A DNA stretch of 64,000 bases from Cloacibacterium caeni (GCF_907163125.1 NZ_OU015319.1:1798001-1862000), one strand, 5' to 3'; positions 1-8,145 are shown, counted from the first letter of the stretch. Made by a program: numbers and translations. Notes: generated from the sequence alone by a model not told the origin.

Positions 1-1
1 T

Positions 2-481
2 AAATACTATACTTTTTTACCAAAAGAAGAAATAGAATCTTTGGTTGAAGAGCACCAAACTGCTCCACACGAAAGAAAATTGCAGAAAAAATTAGCCGAA
101 GAAGTTACGATTTGGGTTCATGGAAAAGCAGAATACGAAAAAGCATTAAAAGCTTCTGAAATCCTTTTCGGCAGAAGCACTGCAGAAGATTTGGTAAGCT
201 TAGATGAAGAATTATTCTTACAGATTTTTGATGGAGTTCCTCAAGCTGAAGTAGCTAAATCAGACGTTTTAGGAAGTAACATTATCGATTTATTATCAGA
301 AAAATCTGGTTTCCTAAAGTCTAAAGGCGAAGCAAAACGCGAATTACAAGGAAATGCTATTTCTGTAAACAAAGAAAAAGTAAAAGACGATTTCGTAGCT
401 GCCGAAAAAGATTTAATTGACGGCAAATTTTTACTCCTTCAAAAAGGGAAAAAACAATATTTTATTGTAAAAGCAGTCTAA
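2..481 (+). CDS. tyrS: Tyrosyl-tRNA synthetase, C-terminal part (5' end outside window)
   Basis: The frame is open from the left edge, so the catalytic Rossmann domain lies outside the window. What remains fits the end of bacterial TyrS: a helical linker (ERKLQKKLAEEVTIWVHG), a segment typical of the anticodon-recognition region (KALKASEILFGRSTAEDL), and a final S4-like RNA-binding module ending KKQYFIVKAV. The enzyme charges tRNA-Tyr in the cytoplasm. A hairpin terminator follows about 40 nt after the stop, so this is the end of its transcript. Identification rests on family resemblance of the C-terminal 159 residues only. Confidence 0.88.
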   Translation, partial: KYYTFLPKEEIESLVEEHQTAPHERKLQKKLAEEVTIWVHGKAEYEKALKASEILFGRSTAEDLVSLDEELFLQIFDGVPQAEVAKSDVLGSNIIDLLSEKSGFLKSKGEAKRELQGNAISVNKEKVKDDFVAAEKDLIDGKFLLLQKGKKQYFIVKAV

Positions 482-520
482 AATAAAATTTACAACGCTA
501 TACATAGTTAAATAAATTAT

Positions 521-548
521 AAAAACACGCTCTAGAGCGTTTTTTTTC
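521..548 (+). terminator. Rho-independent terminator after tyrS
   Basis: The palindrome ACGCTCTAGAGCGT at 527-540 is followed by eight or more T residues. A run of A residues precedes it, so it may work in both directions. Confidence 0.85.
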
Positions 549-571
549 TTATCATTCATTTTTCAAATGTC

Positions 572-579
572 TACATTTG
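572..579 (+). promoter_or_regulatory. Bacteroidetes -7 box (TACATTTG) for the desaturase
   Basis: TACATTTG matches the Bacteroidetes TAnnTTTG consensus and lies 21 nt before the ATG at 601. It overlaps the upstream TTG at 577, which argues that 601 is the real start. No clear -33 TTG is seen. Confidence 0.6.
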
Positions 580-600
580 TGCCTTTATAAATTCTTATTA

Positions 601-1356
601 ATGGTTATTATTATTTTCATCATCGTCCTATGGTATTCAGGACTATTTTTTCAAACTTTTTTCCTCCATCGTTACGCAGCACATCAAACCTACACTATGT
701 CTAAGTTTGGTGAAAAATTGTGTTTTATTCTTACTTGGATTACCCAAGGTTCTAATTATCTTTCAGCGTATGGTTACGGTGTAATGCACAGAATGCACCA
801 TGCTTTTGCCGATACAGAAAAAGACCCGCATTCTCCAAAATACGACCCTAATCCACTGGCTATGATGTGGAGAACGAAAAATGTTTATCAACAAATCAAC
901 AAACAAAAAATTGCCATCGAAGAAAAATTTACGAAAAACGTTCCTCAGTGGAAATCATTCGATAAGTTTGCTAGTTCATGGTACTCAAGAATTGGTTGGG
1001 GAGCTTTCTACACCGTTTTCTTTATTATTTTTTCTGAATATTGGTGGCATTGGTTATTATTACCTGTGGCTATTTTAATGGCTCCAATTCACGGAATGAT
1101 TATCAATTGGTTTGGTCACATTTACGGTTATGTAAATTTCAAAGTGAACGACACTTCTAAAAATTTATTCCGTTTTGATTGGTTAATGCTTGGCGAAGGT
1201 TATCACAACAATCATCATAAATTCGGCGGAAGAGCTAATTTCGGTGGTGTAAGATGGCACGAAATAGATGTTACGTACATGATTATGTTGCTCTTAGAAA
1301 AATTAGGTTGGATTAAAATGAACCGAGTGATGGCCACTCCAAAAAGAGAAATCTAA
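601..1356 (+). CDS. Acyl-CoA / fatty-acid desaturase (membrane di-iron)
   Basis: This is an integral membrane desaturase that would introduce a double bond into fatty-acyl chains and so tune membrane fluidity. The three histidine boxes of the family are present in order: HRYAAH near the N-terminus, HRMHH, and HNNHH in the C-terminal third. They bind the di-iron centre. Hydrophobic stretches lie at the N-terminus and mid-protein (about residues 135-165). The ATG at 601 (251 aa) is preferred over the upstream TTG because a promoter box overlaps the latter. Its transcript originally ended at a hairpin that is now split by an insertion sequence. The exact regiospecificity cannot be read from the sequence. 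Confidence 0.88.
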   Translation: MVIIIFIIVLWYSGLFFQTFFLHRYAAHQTYTMSKFGEKLCFILTWITQGSNYLSAYGYGVMHRMHHAFADTEKDPHSPKYDPNPLAMMWRTKNVYQQINKQKIAIEEKFTKNVPQWKSFDKFASSWYSRIGWGAFYTVFFIIFSEYWWHWLLLPVAILMAPIHGMIINWFGHIYGYVNFKVNDTSKNLFRFDWLMLGEGYHNNHHKFGGRANFGGVRWHEIDVTYMIMLLLEKLGWIKMNRVMATPKREI

Positions 1357-1370
1357 AATTTACAAAATAG

Positions 1371-1385
1371 AAAACACGCAGATTT
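1371..1385. terminator. Left half of a terminator split by IS copy 1 (right half 2813-2829)
   Basis: AAAACACGCAGATTT here and TTTGCGTG plus a T-run at 2813-2828 join, after removing the IS and one TTT target duplicate, into a perfect 10-bp stem (AAAACACGCA / TGCGTGTTTT) with loop GATT and a poly-T tail. The A and T runs on both sides make it a bidirectional terminator between the desaturase and the convergent Lrp/AsnC gene. Confidence 0.85.
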
Positions 1386-1413
1386 TAGACTGCACCCAAA
1401 AGTTTAGACAAAA

Positions 1414-2202
1414 TTAAACAATATTTTCAAAGGAAAGAGTTCGGTACTGTACCGGACTCTTTCCTTTGAGATTGAGTCTTATTCTATCATTGTTGTAATA
1501 GTGAATGTACTTCACTATTTCCATCTTAAGTTCTTGAATGGAACCAAACTTTCTGGTATAAAACATTTCTGATTTTATCGTTCCAAAAAAGTTTTCTATC
1601 ACCGCATTGTCCAAACAGTTTCCTTTTCGGGACATACTTTGAATAATACCTTTTTCTTTTAACAAGTTTTGGTAATGTTTCATTTGATATTGCCAACCTT
1701 GATCAGAATGTAGAATGATGTTTTGTGTAGATTTTACTTTTCTGAATGATTTCTTTAGCATTCTGATGATTTGGCTAAACACAGGTCTTTCAGATAAGTC
1801 AAAACTGACAATTTCACCATTAAATAAATCGATGATTGGAGATAGGTAAAGTTTATTACCCGATACATTAAACTCTGTAACATCGGTTGCCCATTTCTGA
1901 TTAGGAGTGTCCGATTTGAAATTCCTCTGTAGAACATTGGGCGCAATTTTCCCTTGCTCTCCCTTGTAAGATTTATATTTCTTCACTCGGATAATACTCT
2001 TTAAACCTAATATTTTCATAAGTCGTAAAACAGTTTTGTGATTAATCAAAATTCCTTTTTCTTTCAAAAGCAAAGTAATTCTTCTATAGCCCAACCTTCC
2101 TTTATGACGATGATAAATCTGCTTAATCATTTCTTTTATTTCCGCATATTTATCTTTCATTTGAAAGCGTTTTTGATAGTAATAAAAACTGCTTCTTGCC
2201 AT
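1414..2202 (-). CDS. IS3-family transposase OrfB (DDE/rve integrase domain), IS copy 1
   Basis: This is the catalytic part of the transposase. It shows an HTH_21-like N-terminal region (HRHKGRLGYRRI) and the rve core with catalytic acids in WATDVTEF, LHSDQGWQYQ and NAVIENFFGTIKSEM. The 262-aa frame begins at an ATG, but the same frame is open further upstream and encodes residues such as KAIEELRQDFDLAVLLHC, which are typical of IS150 OrfB. The full enzyme is therefore probably an OrfAB fusion made by -1 frameshifting at 2295-2301. It is intact, with no internal stop. Confidence 0.93.
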   Translation of the reverse strand: MARSSFYYYQKRFQMKDKYAEIKEMIKQIYHRHKGRLGYRRITLLLKEKGILINHKTVLRLMKILGLKSIIRVKKYKSYKGEQGKIAPNVLQRNFKSDTPNQKWATDVTEFNVSGNKLYLSPIIDLFNGEIVSFDLSERPVFSQIIRMLKKSFRKVKSTQNIILHSDQGWQYQMKHYQNLLKEKGIIQSMSRKGNCLDNAVIENFFGTIKSEMFYTRKFGSIQELKMEIVKYIHYYNNDRIRLNLKGKSPVQYRTLSFENIV

Positions 2203-2243
2203 CGATGTACAATGCAGCAGTACTGCTAAATCAAAGTCCTGCC

Positions 2244-2768
2244 TTAACTCTTCGATGGCTTTGGATTTTTCCTTTCCTGAATTAAGGCGTCTAACTTTTT
2301 TAAAATGGCGTTCTCGGCTTCTAAATAATAAATCCTCTCCAACAGTTCTTCCTCCCTTGTTAAGGGCTTGCCTGTTTTCTTTTTTTTTCGCTTGTAATTA
2401 CTCATGGTTTTAGGTCTTCCTCTGGGTCTGTTTTCTAAACCTAAAATACCATTTTTTTTGTAATTTCGCTGCCAACTAAGAATACTGGACTCCGCAGGAA
2501 TATTAAACCTTCTCGACGCTTCTTTTAAACTTAAATTCTCTTTCTCAATTACTGATAAAATCTTTAATTTAAAATCTTTTGTGTAATGCGTATTGGAAAG
2601 CCGAACAAGTCCTGAAACTCCATAAAGTTCATAAAATTTTATCCATTTACGAACCAAGGAACCACAAACTCCAATGCGTTTTCCTAAATCGTCTGTTCCA
2701 ATATCCCCTTTGTGATATCTCTTTATAGCTTTTAATTTAAAGTCTACTGAATATTTACTTTTCCCCAT
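2244..2768 (-). CDS. IS3-family OrfA (helix-turn-helix), IS copy 1
   Basis: This 174-aa protein begins MGKSKYSVDFKLKAI, directly inside the left inverted repeat. It carries two HTH modules (residues about 1-55 and 60-115) and ends with a charged coiled-coil (leucine-zipper-like) segment, REEELLERIYYLEAENAIL, as in IS150 OrfA. It recognises the element ends and, when fused to OrfB, forms the transposase. The open frame extends past the element end into host DNA, but the ATG at 2768 within the IS is the conserved start, since copy 2 has a different upstream extension. Confidence 0.92.
   Translation of the reverse strand: MGKSKYSVDFKLKAIKRYHKGDIGTDDLGKRIGVCGSLVRKWIKFYELYGVSGLVRLSNTHYTKDFKLKILSVIEKENLSLKEASRRFNIPAESSILSWQRNYKKNGILGLENRPRGRPKTMSNYKRKKKKTGKPLTREEELLERIYYLEAENAILKKLDALIQERKNPKPSKS
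2295..2301 (-). other. A6G slippery heptamer, programmed -1 frameshift site (IS copy 1)
   Basis: A AAA AAG lies in phase at the Leu-Lys-Lys codons near the end of orfA. Slipping by -1 enters the orfB frame, which is open from there through OrfB. This is the classical IS3-family way of making OrfAB. Confidence 0.8.
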
Positions 2769-2836
2769 AAAAAATGCCCCTAAAAAGTGTCTAACTTTTT
2801 GGGGGCAGTCCATTTGCGTGTTTTTTTTATCTAACC

Positions 2837-2869
2837 AAACCTTCAAGGATTTTGAATCCTTGAAGGTTT
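2837..2869. terminator. Perfect 14-bp hairpin directly after the Lrp/AsnC gene
   Basis: The arms AAACCTTCAAGGAT and ATCCTTGAAGGTTT are perfectly complementary around a 5-nt loop, starting 2 nt after the minus-strand stop codon. The following T-tract is weak on both strands, so it may be a processing or stability hairpin. The stronger terminator just beyond it is the one split by the IS. Confidence 0.6.
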
Positions 2870-2871
2870 CT

Positions 2872-3330
2872 TTACACCTCAATCGTTGTAGTATTTTTCA
2901 CTTCTGCAATCATAAAAGAACTGTGTGTAGAACCGATGTGTTGTAAAGTTGTGAGTTTTTTAACCATAAAATCTCGGTATTCTTCCATGTTTTTTACACA
3001 GATTTTTAAGATATAATCGTAATCGCCACTCACGTGGAAACATTCTGTGACTTCTGGCAAAGTCATAATTTCTTTTTCAAACTGTAACACGTATTCTTTC
3101 TTGTGTTGCGTTAATTTCACATGACAGAGCACGATGAAGTTTTTCTCCACTTTATGTTTATCAATCAGCGCCACATATTTAGAAATAACGCCTTGCTTTT
3201 CTAATTTTTTGATGCGCTCATAAACCGCCGTCACAGACAAATCTAACTTGTGAGACAATTCTTTAGTCGTTTGTTTGCTATCTTCCTGAAGAAAGTAGAG
3301 CAATTTTTTATCAATTGAGTCCAGTTCCAT
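2872..3330 (-). CDS. Lrp/AsnC-family transcriptional regulator
   Basis: This 152-aa protein has the standard Lrp layout. An N-terminal winged HTH (residues about 5-55, DLSVTAVYERIKKLEKQGVI) binds DNA. A C-terminal RAM/ASNC effector domain (about 65-145, with VSGDYDYILKI) senses amino acids and drives oligomerisation. It is divergent from the PLP-dependent sulfur amino-acid lyase at 3530 across a 199-bp AT-rich region. This arrangement usually means the regulator controls its neighbour in response to an amino acid such as methionine or cysteine; the effector here is inference. Confidence 0.9.
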   Translation of the reverse strand: MELDSIDKKLLYFLQEDSKQTTKELSHKLDLSVTAVYERIKKLEKQGVISKYVALIDKHKVEKNFIVLCHVKLTQHKKEYVLQFEKEIMTLPEVTECFHVSGDYDYILKICVKNMEEYRDFMVKKLTTLQHIGSTHSSFMIAEVKNTTTIEV

Positions 3331-3529
3331 AGATTATTTTTTGGCAAAAGTTTGCAAAAATCAAATATAATCATAAATTTTTCTATTAATTTAAATTTAA
3401 GTAGATTTATTTTCTATAATTAAAAAAAATTATTGTAAAAAAGTTGGAATTTTTAGAATTTTATTACTAGAAATTTTCTTTTCCTCAATCCTAAAGGACG
3501 GAAAATTTCTTACATTAACATTCAATATT

Positions 3530-4735
3530 ATGGAAAATTTCGATGCAGCAAATGCCATTCAAGACTTACAATATTTTGGGGAATTCGGTGGGGTAAATCC
3601 TTCAATTTCTGACAGTTCTACTTATACTTTTTTATCTGCAAAAACCATGTTTGATACTTTCGAAGGCAATGCAGAAGGTTGCTATTTGTACTCCAGACAT
3701 TCATCTCCGATGAATTTATACTTAGCTCAAGCTTTAGCAAAAATGGAAGGAACAGAAGCAGCGAATGTTACCGCATCTGGAATGGGCGCAATTACTTCTA
3801 CTCTACTTCAAATCTGTAAAAGTGGCGACCACATTGTTTCAGCCAGAACGATTTATGGCGGAACTTACGCGTTTTTGAAAAACTTCCTGCCTCCTTTTAA
3901 CATTGAGACAAGTTTTGTAGACATTAATAATTTTGAAGCGATAGAAAACGCCATCAAACCTAATACGAAGGTGATTTATTGCGAAAGCGTGAGCAATCCA
4001 TTATTAGAAGTAGCAGACTTGAGAAAACTGTCTGAAATTTGTAAAAAACATAATTTAAAATTAATTGTAGACAATACGTTTTCTCCGTTGCAGATTTCGC
4101 CAATACATTTAGGTGCAGATATTGTGATTCACAGTTTAACGAAATTCATCAACGGAAGCAGCGATACAGTTGGCGGCGTTTATTGCGCTTCTCAACAATT
4201 TATAGACGATACTAAAAATGTAAATAACGGAAGTTGTATGCTTCTCGGTCCAACTATGGACAGTTTTCGTTCGGCAAGTATTTTGAAAAACCTAAGAACT
4301 TTGCACATCAGAATGAAAAAACACAGCGAAAATGCAATGTATCTCGCTGAAAAATTCGAAAAAGATGGTCTGAAAGTAAATTATCCTGGTTTAAAATCTC
4401 ACAGAAATCATGAACTTATGAAATCTATGACGCACCAAGAATATGGTTTTGGTGGTTTATTAACTTTAGACGCTGGAACCGTAGACAAAGCCAATGAATT
4501 GATGGAAATGATGCAACAGGAAAACTTAGGCTACCTTGCCGTAAGTTTAGGTTTTTATAAAACATTATTCTCTTGCAGCGGAAGTTCTACCTCATCTGAA
4601 ATTCCTGAAGAAGAAAGAATTTCCATGGGACTTTCTGATGGATTGATTAGATTTTCAATTGGTTTAGACCATGACATTGAAAGAACTTACCAAAAAATGA
4701 AAGCTTGTATGGTGAAAGTGGGGATGTTGATGTGA
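3530..4735 (+). CDS. Cys/Met-metabolism PLP enzyme (methionine gamma-lyase / cystathionine gamma-synthase type)
   Basis: This 401-aa protein belongs to the trans-sulfuration fold-type I PLP family. It has the conserved tyrosine/arginine segment LYSRHSSPMN, the SGMGAI cofactor-phosphate loop, DNTFSP in the PLP ring-binding region, and the Schiff-base lysine in IHSLTKFINGSSD. Members cleave or form C-gamma to S bonds. Length and a divergent Lrp regulator suggest methionine gamma-lyase, which makes methanethiol, ammonia and 2-oxobutyrate, but cystathionine gamma-lyase or synthase activity cannot be excluded. The ATG at 3530 starts the conserved N-terminus. A short-period repeat tract follows the stop codon directly. 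Confidence 0.85.
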   Translation: MENFDAANAIQDLQYFGEFGGVNPSISDSSTYTFLSAKTMFDTFEGNAEGCYLYSRHSSPMNLYLAQALAKMEGTEAANVTASGMGAITSTLLQICKSGDHIVSARTIYGGTYAFLKNFLPPFNIETSFVDINNFEAIENAIKPNTKVIYCESVSNPLLEVADLRKLSEICKKHNLKLIVDNTFSPLQISPIHLGADIVIHSLTKFINGSSDTVGGVYCASQQFIDDTKNVNNGSCMLLGPTMDSFRSASILKNLRTLHIRMKKHSENAMYLAEKFEKDGLKVNYPGLKSHRNHELMKSMTHQEYGFGGLLTLDAGTVDKANELMEMMQQENLGYLAVSLGFYKTLFSCSGSSTSSEIPEEERISMGLSDGLIRFSIGLDHDIERTYQKMKACMVKVGMLM

Positions 4736-4740
4736 TAATT

Positions 4741-4797
4741 TGATGATGCGATAATTTGGTGATTTGATGATGTGATGATGCGATAATTTGGTGATTT
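4741..4797. repeat. Two direct copies of a 25-bp TGATGATGCG... repeat
   Basis: The 25-nt unit starting TGATGATGCGATAATTTGG occurs at 4741-4765 and 4773-4797 (period 32), beginning 5 nt after the lyase stop. Related GATGATGTG strings occur next to the start codons at 11336 and 48417. Confidence 0.8.
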
Positions 4798-4859
4798 TTC
4801 GTTCCGTAGGAACGCAATTTCCATCTTCATTCATCTAAAAAAATAATTTTGATAATTTA

Positions 4860-4888
4860 TAAAACTGACCTTGTGTCAGTTTTTTTTA
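4860..4888 (+). terminator. Rho-independent terminator
   Basis: AAAACTGAC-CTTGT-GTCAGTTTT is followed by further T residues. It ends the lyase transcript. Confidence 0.8.
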
Positions 4889-4931
4889 TTTGGCAAAATA
4901 TTGGTAAAGTGAAAAGAAACGGAAGCAAACT

Positions 4932-5000
4932 TCTAGCCCAGATTGCAGCGGAAATCCTTTTTTTTCTTGAAAAAAGATTGTAGCGAAAAGCTGGACTGCG
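4932..5000. repeat. Palindromic intergenic repeat, copy 1
   Basis: The half-site GATTGCAGCGGAAATCC, then a T-run, a short loop, an A-run and GATTGTAGCGAAAAGC form a stem-loop. The same arrangement occurs at 57040-57127, where 20 of 23 bases of the left half match. It looks like a dispersed, REP-like intergenic repeat. Confidence 0.65.
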
Positions 5001-5023
5001 TTTGAAAGAATTTACAAAACGTC

Positions 5024-5057
5024 TTGCTCCTTATCAAATTTTAAAAAATTATCTTTG
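5024..5057 (+). promoter_or_regulatory. Promoter (TTG / TATCTTTG) of the esterase gene
   Basis: TTG at 5024-5026 and TATCTTTG at 5050-5057 are separated by 23 nt. The ATG at 5062 begins only 4 nt after the -7 box, so the transcript would be leaderless or nearly so. Confidence 0.55.
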
Positions 5058-5061
5058 CAAT

Positions 5062-5694
5062 ATGGATTTACAATTTATCGTAAGAGAACCCGAAAATATT
5101 ACGCCAAATTCTCAACTTTTGGTGATGATTCATGGTTATGGAAGTAATGAAGAAGATTTATTTTCTTTTCGTCATGATTTGCCAGAAGATTGGATTATCG
5201 TGAGTTATAGAGCTCCAAAAATGACCGATTATAATGGTTTTTCTTGGTATGACATTGATTTTAACGATGCTGAAAAATTTATAGATGTAGAACAGGCGGT
5301 AGATTCTATGAAAGCGATTATGAAATCTATTGATAACATTAAACATCATTATCAATTAGAAGGGAAAACGAATATGATGGGATTTTCGCAAGGCGGAATT
5401 CTTACGTATGCCATGACGCTTACTTATCCAGAATATTTTCAGAAAATAGCTTGTTTAAGTGCTTATCCTGAACCTAAAATCCTTAAAAACATTAAAGGCA
5501 AAAAAGAAATTCAGCATCTTAGATTTTTTATTTCTCATGGAACTGAAGATGCTGTAATCCCATTAGAATGGGGAAGAAAAGCAGCAGATTTCTTATATGA
5601 ACTGGGCGCATTCTTCACTTTTAGAGAATATATGAACGGACATGGCGTAAATCAAAAAAACTACATGGATTTAATTAACTTCTTTAAATCATAA
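5062..5694 (+). CDS. Alpha/beta hydrolase, phospholipase/carboxylesterase type
   Basis: This 210-aa cytoplasmic alpha/beta hydrolase belongs to the carboxylesterase/YpfH-like group. The nucleophile elbow is GFSQGG, the acid lies in HGTEDAVIP and the histidine in NGHGVN. An oxyanion-loop motif HGYGSNEEDL is near the N-terminus. It would hydrolyse short acyl esters; its substrate is unknown. A longer frame begins at 5002, but ATG 5062 matches the family N-terminus and lies just after a -7 promoter box. It is a single-gene unit with a terminator right after the stop. Confidence 0.85.
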   Translation: MDLQFIVREPENITPNSQLLVMIHGYGSNEEDLFSFRHDLPEDWIIVSYRAPKMTDYNGFSWYDIDFNDAEKFIDVEQAVDSMKAIMKSIDNIKHHYQLEGKTNMMGFSQGGILTYAMTLTYPEYFQKIACLSAYPEPKILKNIKGKKEIQHLRFFISHGTEDAVIPLEWGRKAADFLYELGAFFTFREYMNGHGVNQKNYMDLINFFKS

Positions 5695-5695
5695 A

Positions 5696-5727
5696 AAAAG
5701 GTGTTTCTGACTTAGAAACACCTTTTT
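5696..5727. terminator. Bidirectional terminator between esterase and pepP
   Basis: AAAAAGGTGTTTCT-GACTT-AGAAACACCTTTTT has A and T runs on both sides and serves the two convergent genes. Confidence 0.9.
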
Positions 5728-5732
5728 ATTTT

Positions 5733-7031
5733 TTAAGAATTCATCAATTCTTCTATTTCCTCTACTTCAATCGGAATGTTTTTCATCAGATTAAAAGCAG
5801 GTCCAGAATTCTGAATCACCATATCATCTTCTATTCTCACACCAAAACCTTCTGCAGGAAGATAAATCCCCGGCTCTACAGTAAACACCATATTTTCCAC
5901 AAATTTATCTTTTAAAATTCCGTAATCATGTGTATCAAGACCTAAATGGTGAGATGTTCCGTGCATCATGTATTTTTTGTAAGCTGGCCAATTTTTATCT
6001 TGGTTTTGAATATCAGCTTTGTCAAGAAGTCCTAATTCTAAGAATTTAGACGTGTAGAATTCTCCACATTCTTTATGATAATCATACCAATTATTTCCAG
6101 GAACTAATAGAGAGGTTGCAAAGTTTTTCATGTCTAATACTGCATTATAAATCTCTTTTTGTCTCGCCGTAAATTTACCATTCACAGGAATCATTCTGGT
6201 AAGGTCAGATGAATAATTGGCATATTCTGCACCTACATCTAGTAAAATTACATCTCCATCTTTACATTGCATATTATTGGCAATATAGTGCAGTACATTT
6301 GCGTTTTCGCCACTTGCAATAATTGGTGTATACGCAAAACCTTTACTTCTATTTCTCAAAAATTCGTGCATGAGTTCTGCTTCAATTTCGTATTCCCAAA
6401 CTCCAGGTTTCACGAAAGAAAGCAATCTTCTCACTCCTTTTTCGGTGATGTTACATGCTTTTTGTAATAATTCTATTTCTTCTGGCTCTTTGATACTTCT
6501 CAAATGCTGAAGAATAGGATTACTTCTTAAAATTTCATGAAGCGGGAACTCTCTTTTTACTCTTTCGATGAATCTGTCTTCACGAGTTTGCACTTCTAAA
6601 ACAGCTCTATAATGCTCATTTCTATTGAGATAAATATTTTCGGCTTCGTTCATCAGATTGTAGAAAATTCTATCAAAATCTGATAGCCAAAATACCGTTT
6701 TCACTCCAGAAACTTCAGTTGCTTTTTCTTTGGTTAATTTTTCGCCTTCCCAAACAGCGATATGTTCATTCGTTTCTCTTAAGAAAAGAATTTCGCGGTG
6801 CTCTTCATTGTAAGCATCAGGAAAAATCAACAAAATGCTCTCCTCTTGGTCTACTCCGCTCAGATAAAAAATATCTCTGTGCTGCGCAAAAGGCATCGTA
6901 GAGTCTGAACTTATTGGATAAATATCATTAGAATTAAAAATAGCCAAAGAATTAGGCTGCATTTTTTCTACAAACTTTTTACGATTTTTGATAAAAAGTG
7001 AACTAGAAATTTGTTCGTATTTAGTTGTCAT
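5733..7031 (-). CDS. pepP: Xaa-Pro aminopeptidase (aminopeptidase P, M24B)
   Basis: This 432-aa metallopeptidase removes an N-terminal residue that precedes proline. The N-terminal half is the creatinase-like domain (about 1-170). The C-terminal pita-bread domain has all metal ligands: the aspartates in LLDVGAEYANYSSDLTR, histidine in MHGTSHHLGLDTHD, and glutamates in FTVEPGIYLP and GVRIEDD. The length is that of bacterial PepP. It has its own unit: the stop faces a bidirectional terminator and the next minus-strand gene upstream (gpsA) is 73 nt away. Confidence 0.93.
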   Translation of the reverse strand: MTTKYEQISSSLFIKNRKKFVEKMQPNSLAIFNSNDIYPISSDSTMPFAQHRDIFYLSGVDQEESILLIFPDAYNEEHREILFLRETNEHIAVWEGEKLTKEKATEVSGVKTVFWLSDFDRIFYNLMNEAENIYLNRNEHYRAVLEVQTREDRFIERVKREFPLHEILRSNPILQHLRSIKEPEEIELLQKACNITEKGVRRLLSFVKPGVWEYEIEAELMHEFLRNRSKGFAYTPIIASGENANVLHYIANNMQCKDGDVILLDVGAEYANYSSDLTRMIPVNGKFTARQKEIYNAVLDMKNFATSLLVPGNNWYDYHKECGEFYTSKFLELGLLDKADIQNQDKNWPAYKKYMMHGTSHHLGLDTHDYGILKDKFVENMVFTVEPGIYLPAEGFGVRIEDDMVIQNSGPAFNLMKNIPIEVEEIEELMNS

Positions 7032-7104
7032 TGTATGAAAATTAGAAAGTGTGGTAAAGTTAATGAATTTTGAAAAAAGCGATAAGGCTTTAGCACCATT
7101 AATT

Positions 7105-8115
7105 TTACGTTAATTTTTCCGTTAATTTTTTAAATTGTTTTTCGGCATCTTTTCCTTCATATAAAATACTGAAAACTGTGTTGATGATTGGCGTTTTGAG
7201 TTTCTTTTCGTAAGCAATTTCGTAAATCCCACGAGTGGCGTAATATCCTTCTGCAACCATGCTCATAGATTGTACCGCAGATTTCACAGTGTATCCTTTA
7301 CCGATAAGATTTCCTAAGTTTCTATTTCTAGAAAAAAGAGAATAAGCAGTTACCAATAAATCTCCTAAATATGCACTATCATTCACTTCTCTATGCTCTG
7401 GATAAACTGCATCTAAAAACAATTCCATTTCTCTAATTGCATTAGAAACCAAAACCGCATTAAAGTTATCACCATAACCTAATCCACTTGCAATTCCTGC
7501 TGCAATAGCATAAATATTTTTAAGAATAGCACTGTATTCATTTCCTAGAATATCTTTGGAACAGCTTACCTTAATATAATCCGAAGTAAAAAGTTCTCTA
7601 AGCGCATCAATATGTTCTTTTTCTGCTGCTGCAATGGTAAGATAAGACAATCTTTCCATCGCTACTTCTTCTGCATGACAAGGTCCTGCAATTACCGCTT
7701 GACTTCTGAAACCAATTTTAAAAACATCTCTTAAATAATGTGCTACTACATCATTATGTTTAGGAATAATCCCTTTGATTGCAGAAACGAATAATTTTCC
7801 TTCGTAATCGCAAGTCATTTTTTCTATTGCATCTGCAAGATAGATAGAAGGAGTTGCCAAAACTACGATATCACACGCAGAAACCAACTCATTAATACCT
7901 GTAGTGATTTTCAGTTTTTTTACATCAAAAGCAACCGCAGTAAGGTAATTAGGATTATGACCGCGCAATTCTAGAGCTCCTTTTACAAACTCATTTCTTA
8001 CGCACCAATGCACCAATTTCGCATTTTCTAATAGCATTTTTACAATTGCCGTAGCGAAACTGCCGCTTCCTACAACCCCAACAGTTGGCAATGTTTTGCC
8101 TTTCTTTTTAGCCAT
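7105..8115 (-). CDS. gpsA: NAD(P)-dependent glycerol-3-phosphate dehydrogenase
   Basis: This 336-aa cytosolic enzyme reduces dihydroxyacetone phosphate to sn-glycerol-3-phosphate for phospholipid synthesis. The N-terminal Rossmann motif GVVGSGSFATA is present, followed by VLATPSIYL, the SAIKGI motif, and the catalytic lysine region LKNIYAIAAGIASGLGYGDN with NARAxI-like VSNAIREM. A longer frame begins with TTG at 8148, but a TATCTTTG promoter box overlaps that codon, so ATG 8115 is the start. Confidence 0.93.
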   Translation of the reverse strand: MAKKKGKTLPTVGVVGSGSFATAIVKMLLENAKLVHWCVRNEFVKGALELRGHNPNYLTAVAFDVKKLKITTGINELVSACDIVVLATPSIYLADAIEKMTCDYEGKLFVSAIKGIIPKHNDVVAHYLRDVFKIGFRSQAVIAGPCHAEEVAMERLSYLTIAAAEKEHIDALRELFTSDYIKVSCSKDILGNEYSAILKNIYAIAAGIASGLGYGDNFNAVLVSNAIREMELFLDAVYPEHREVNDSAYLGDLLVTAYSLFSRNRNLGNLIGKGYTVKSAVQSMSMVAEGYYATRGIYEIAYEKKLKTPIINTVFSILYEGKDAEKQFKKLTEKLT

Positions 8116-8137
8116 TTTAAAAAATTTGGTAGAAAAA

Positions 8138-8145
8138 CAAAGATA
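8138..8145 (-). promoter_or_regulatory. -7 box (TATCTTTG) of gpsA
   Basis: On the minus strand TATCTTTG ends 22 nt before the gpsA ATG. It overlaps the alternative TTG start and rules it out. Confidence 0.6.

Larger units (their letters stand above)
1386..2812 (-). mobile_element. IS3-family (IS150-like) insertion sequence, copy 1
   Basis: This 1,427-bp element carries two overlapping transposase frames on the minus strand. Its ends are 25-bp imperfect inverted repeats (21 of 25 match): TGGACTGCCCCC at the orfA end and TAGACTGCACCC at the orfB end. TTT flanks both sides (1383-1385 and 2813-2815), consistent with the 3-4 bp target duplication of IS3 elements. An equally long copy in the opposite orientation lies at 57198-58624. 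I found four base differences between the copies, one changing an amino acid (Thr here, Ala in copy 2 of OrfB), so both are recent and probably functional. Confidence 0.95.
4798..5061. other. Gene-free region: small hairpin, terminator and palindromic repeat
   Basis: After the 25-bp repeats comes a small hairpin, CGTTCC-GTA-GGAACG (4800-4814), then a terminator (4860-4888), then a palindromic repeat (4932-5000) shared with 57040-57127. The esterase promoter follows at 5024-5057. No convincing coding sequence is present. Confidence 0.7.

Noticed and set aside
2769-2882. N-terminal extension of IS OrfA into host DNA (copy 1)
   Set aside because: Copy 2 has a different extension; the start inside the element is shared by both.
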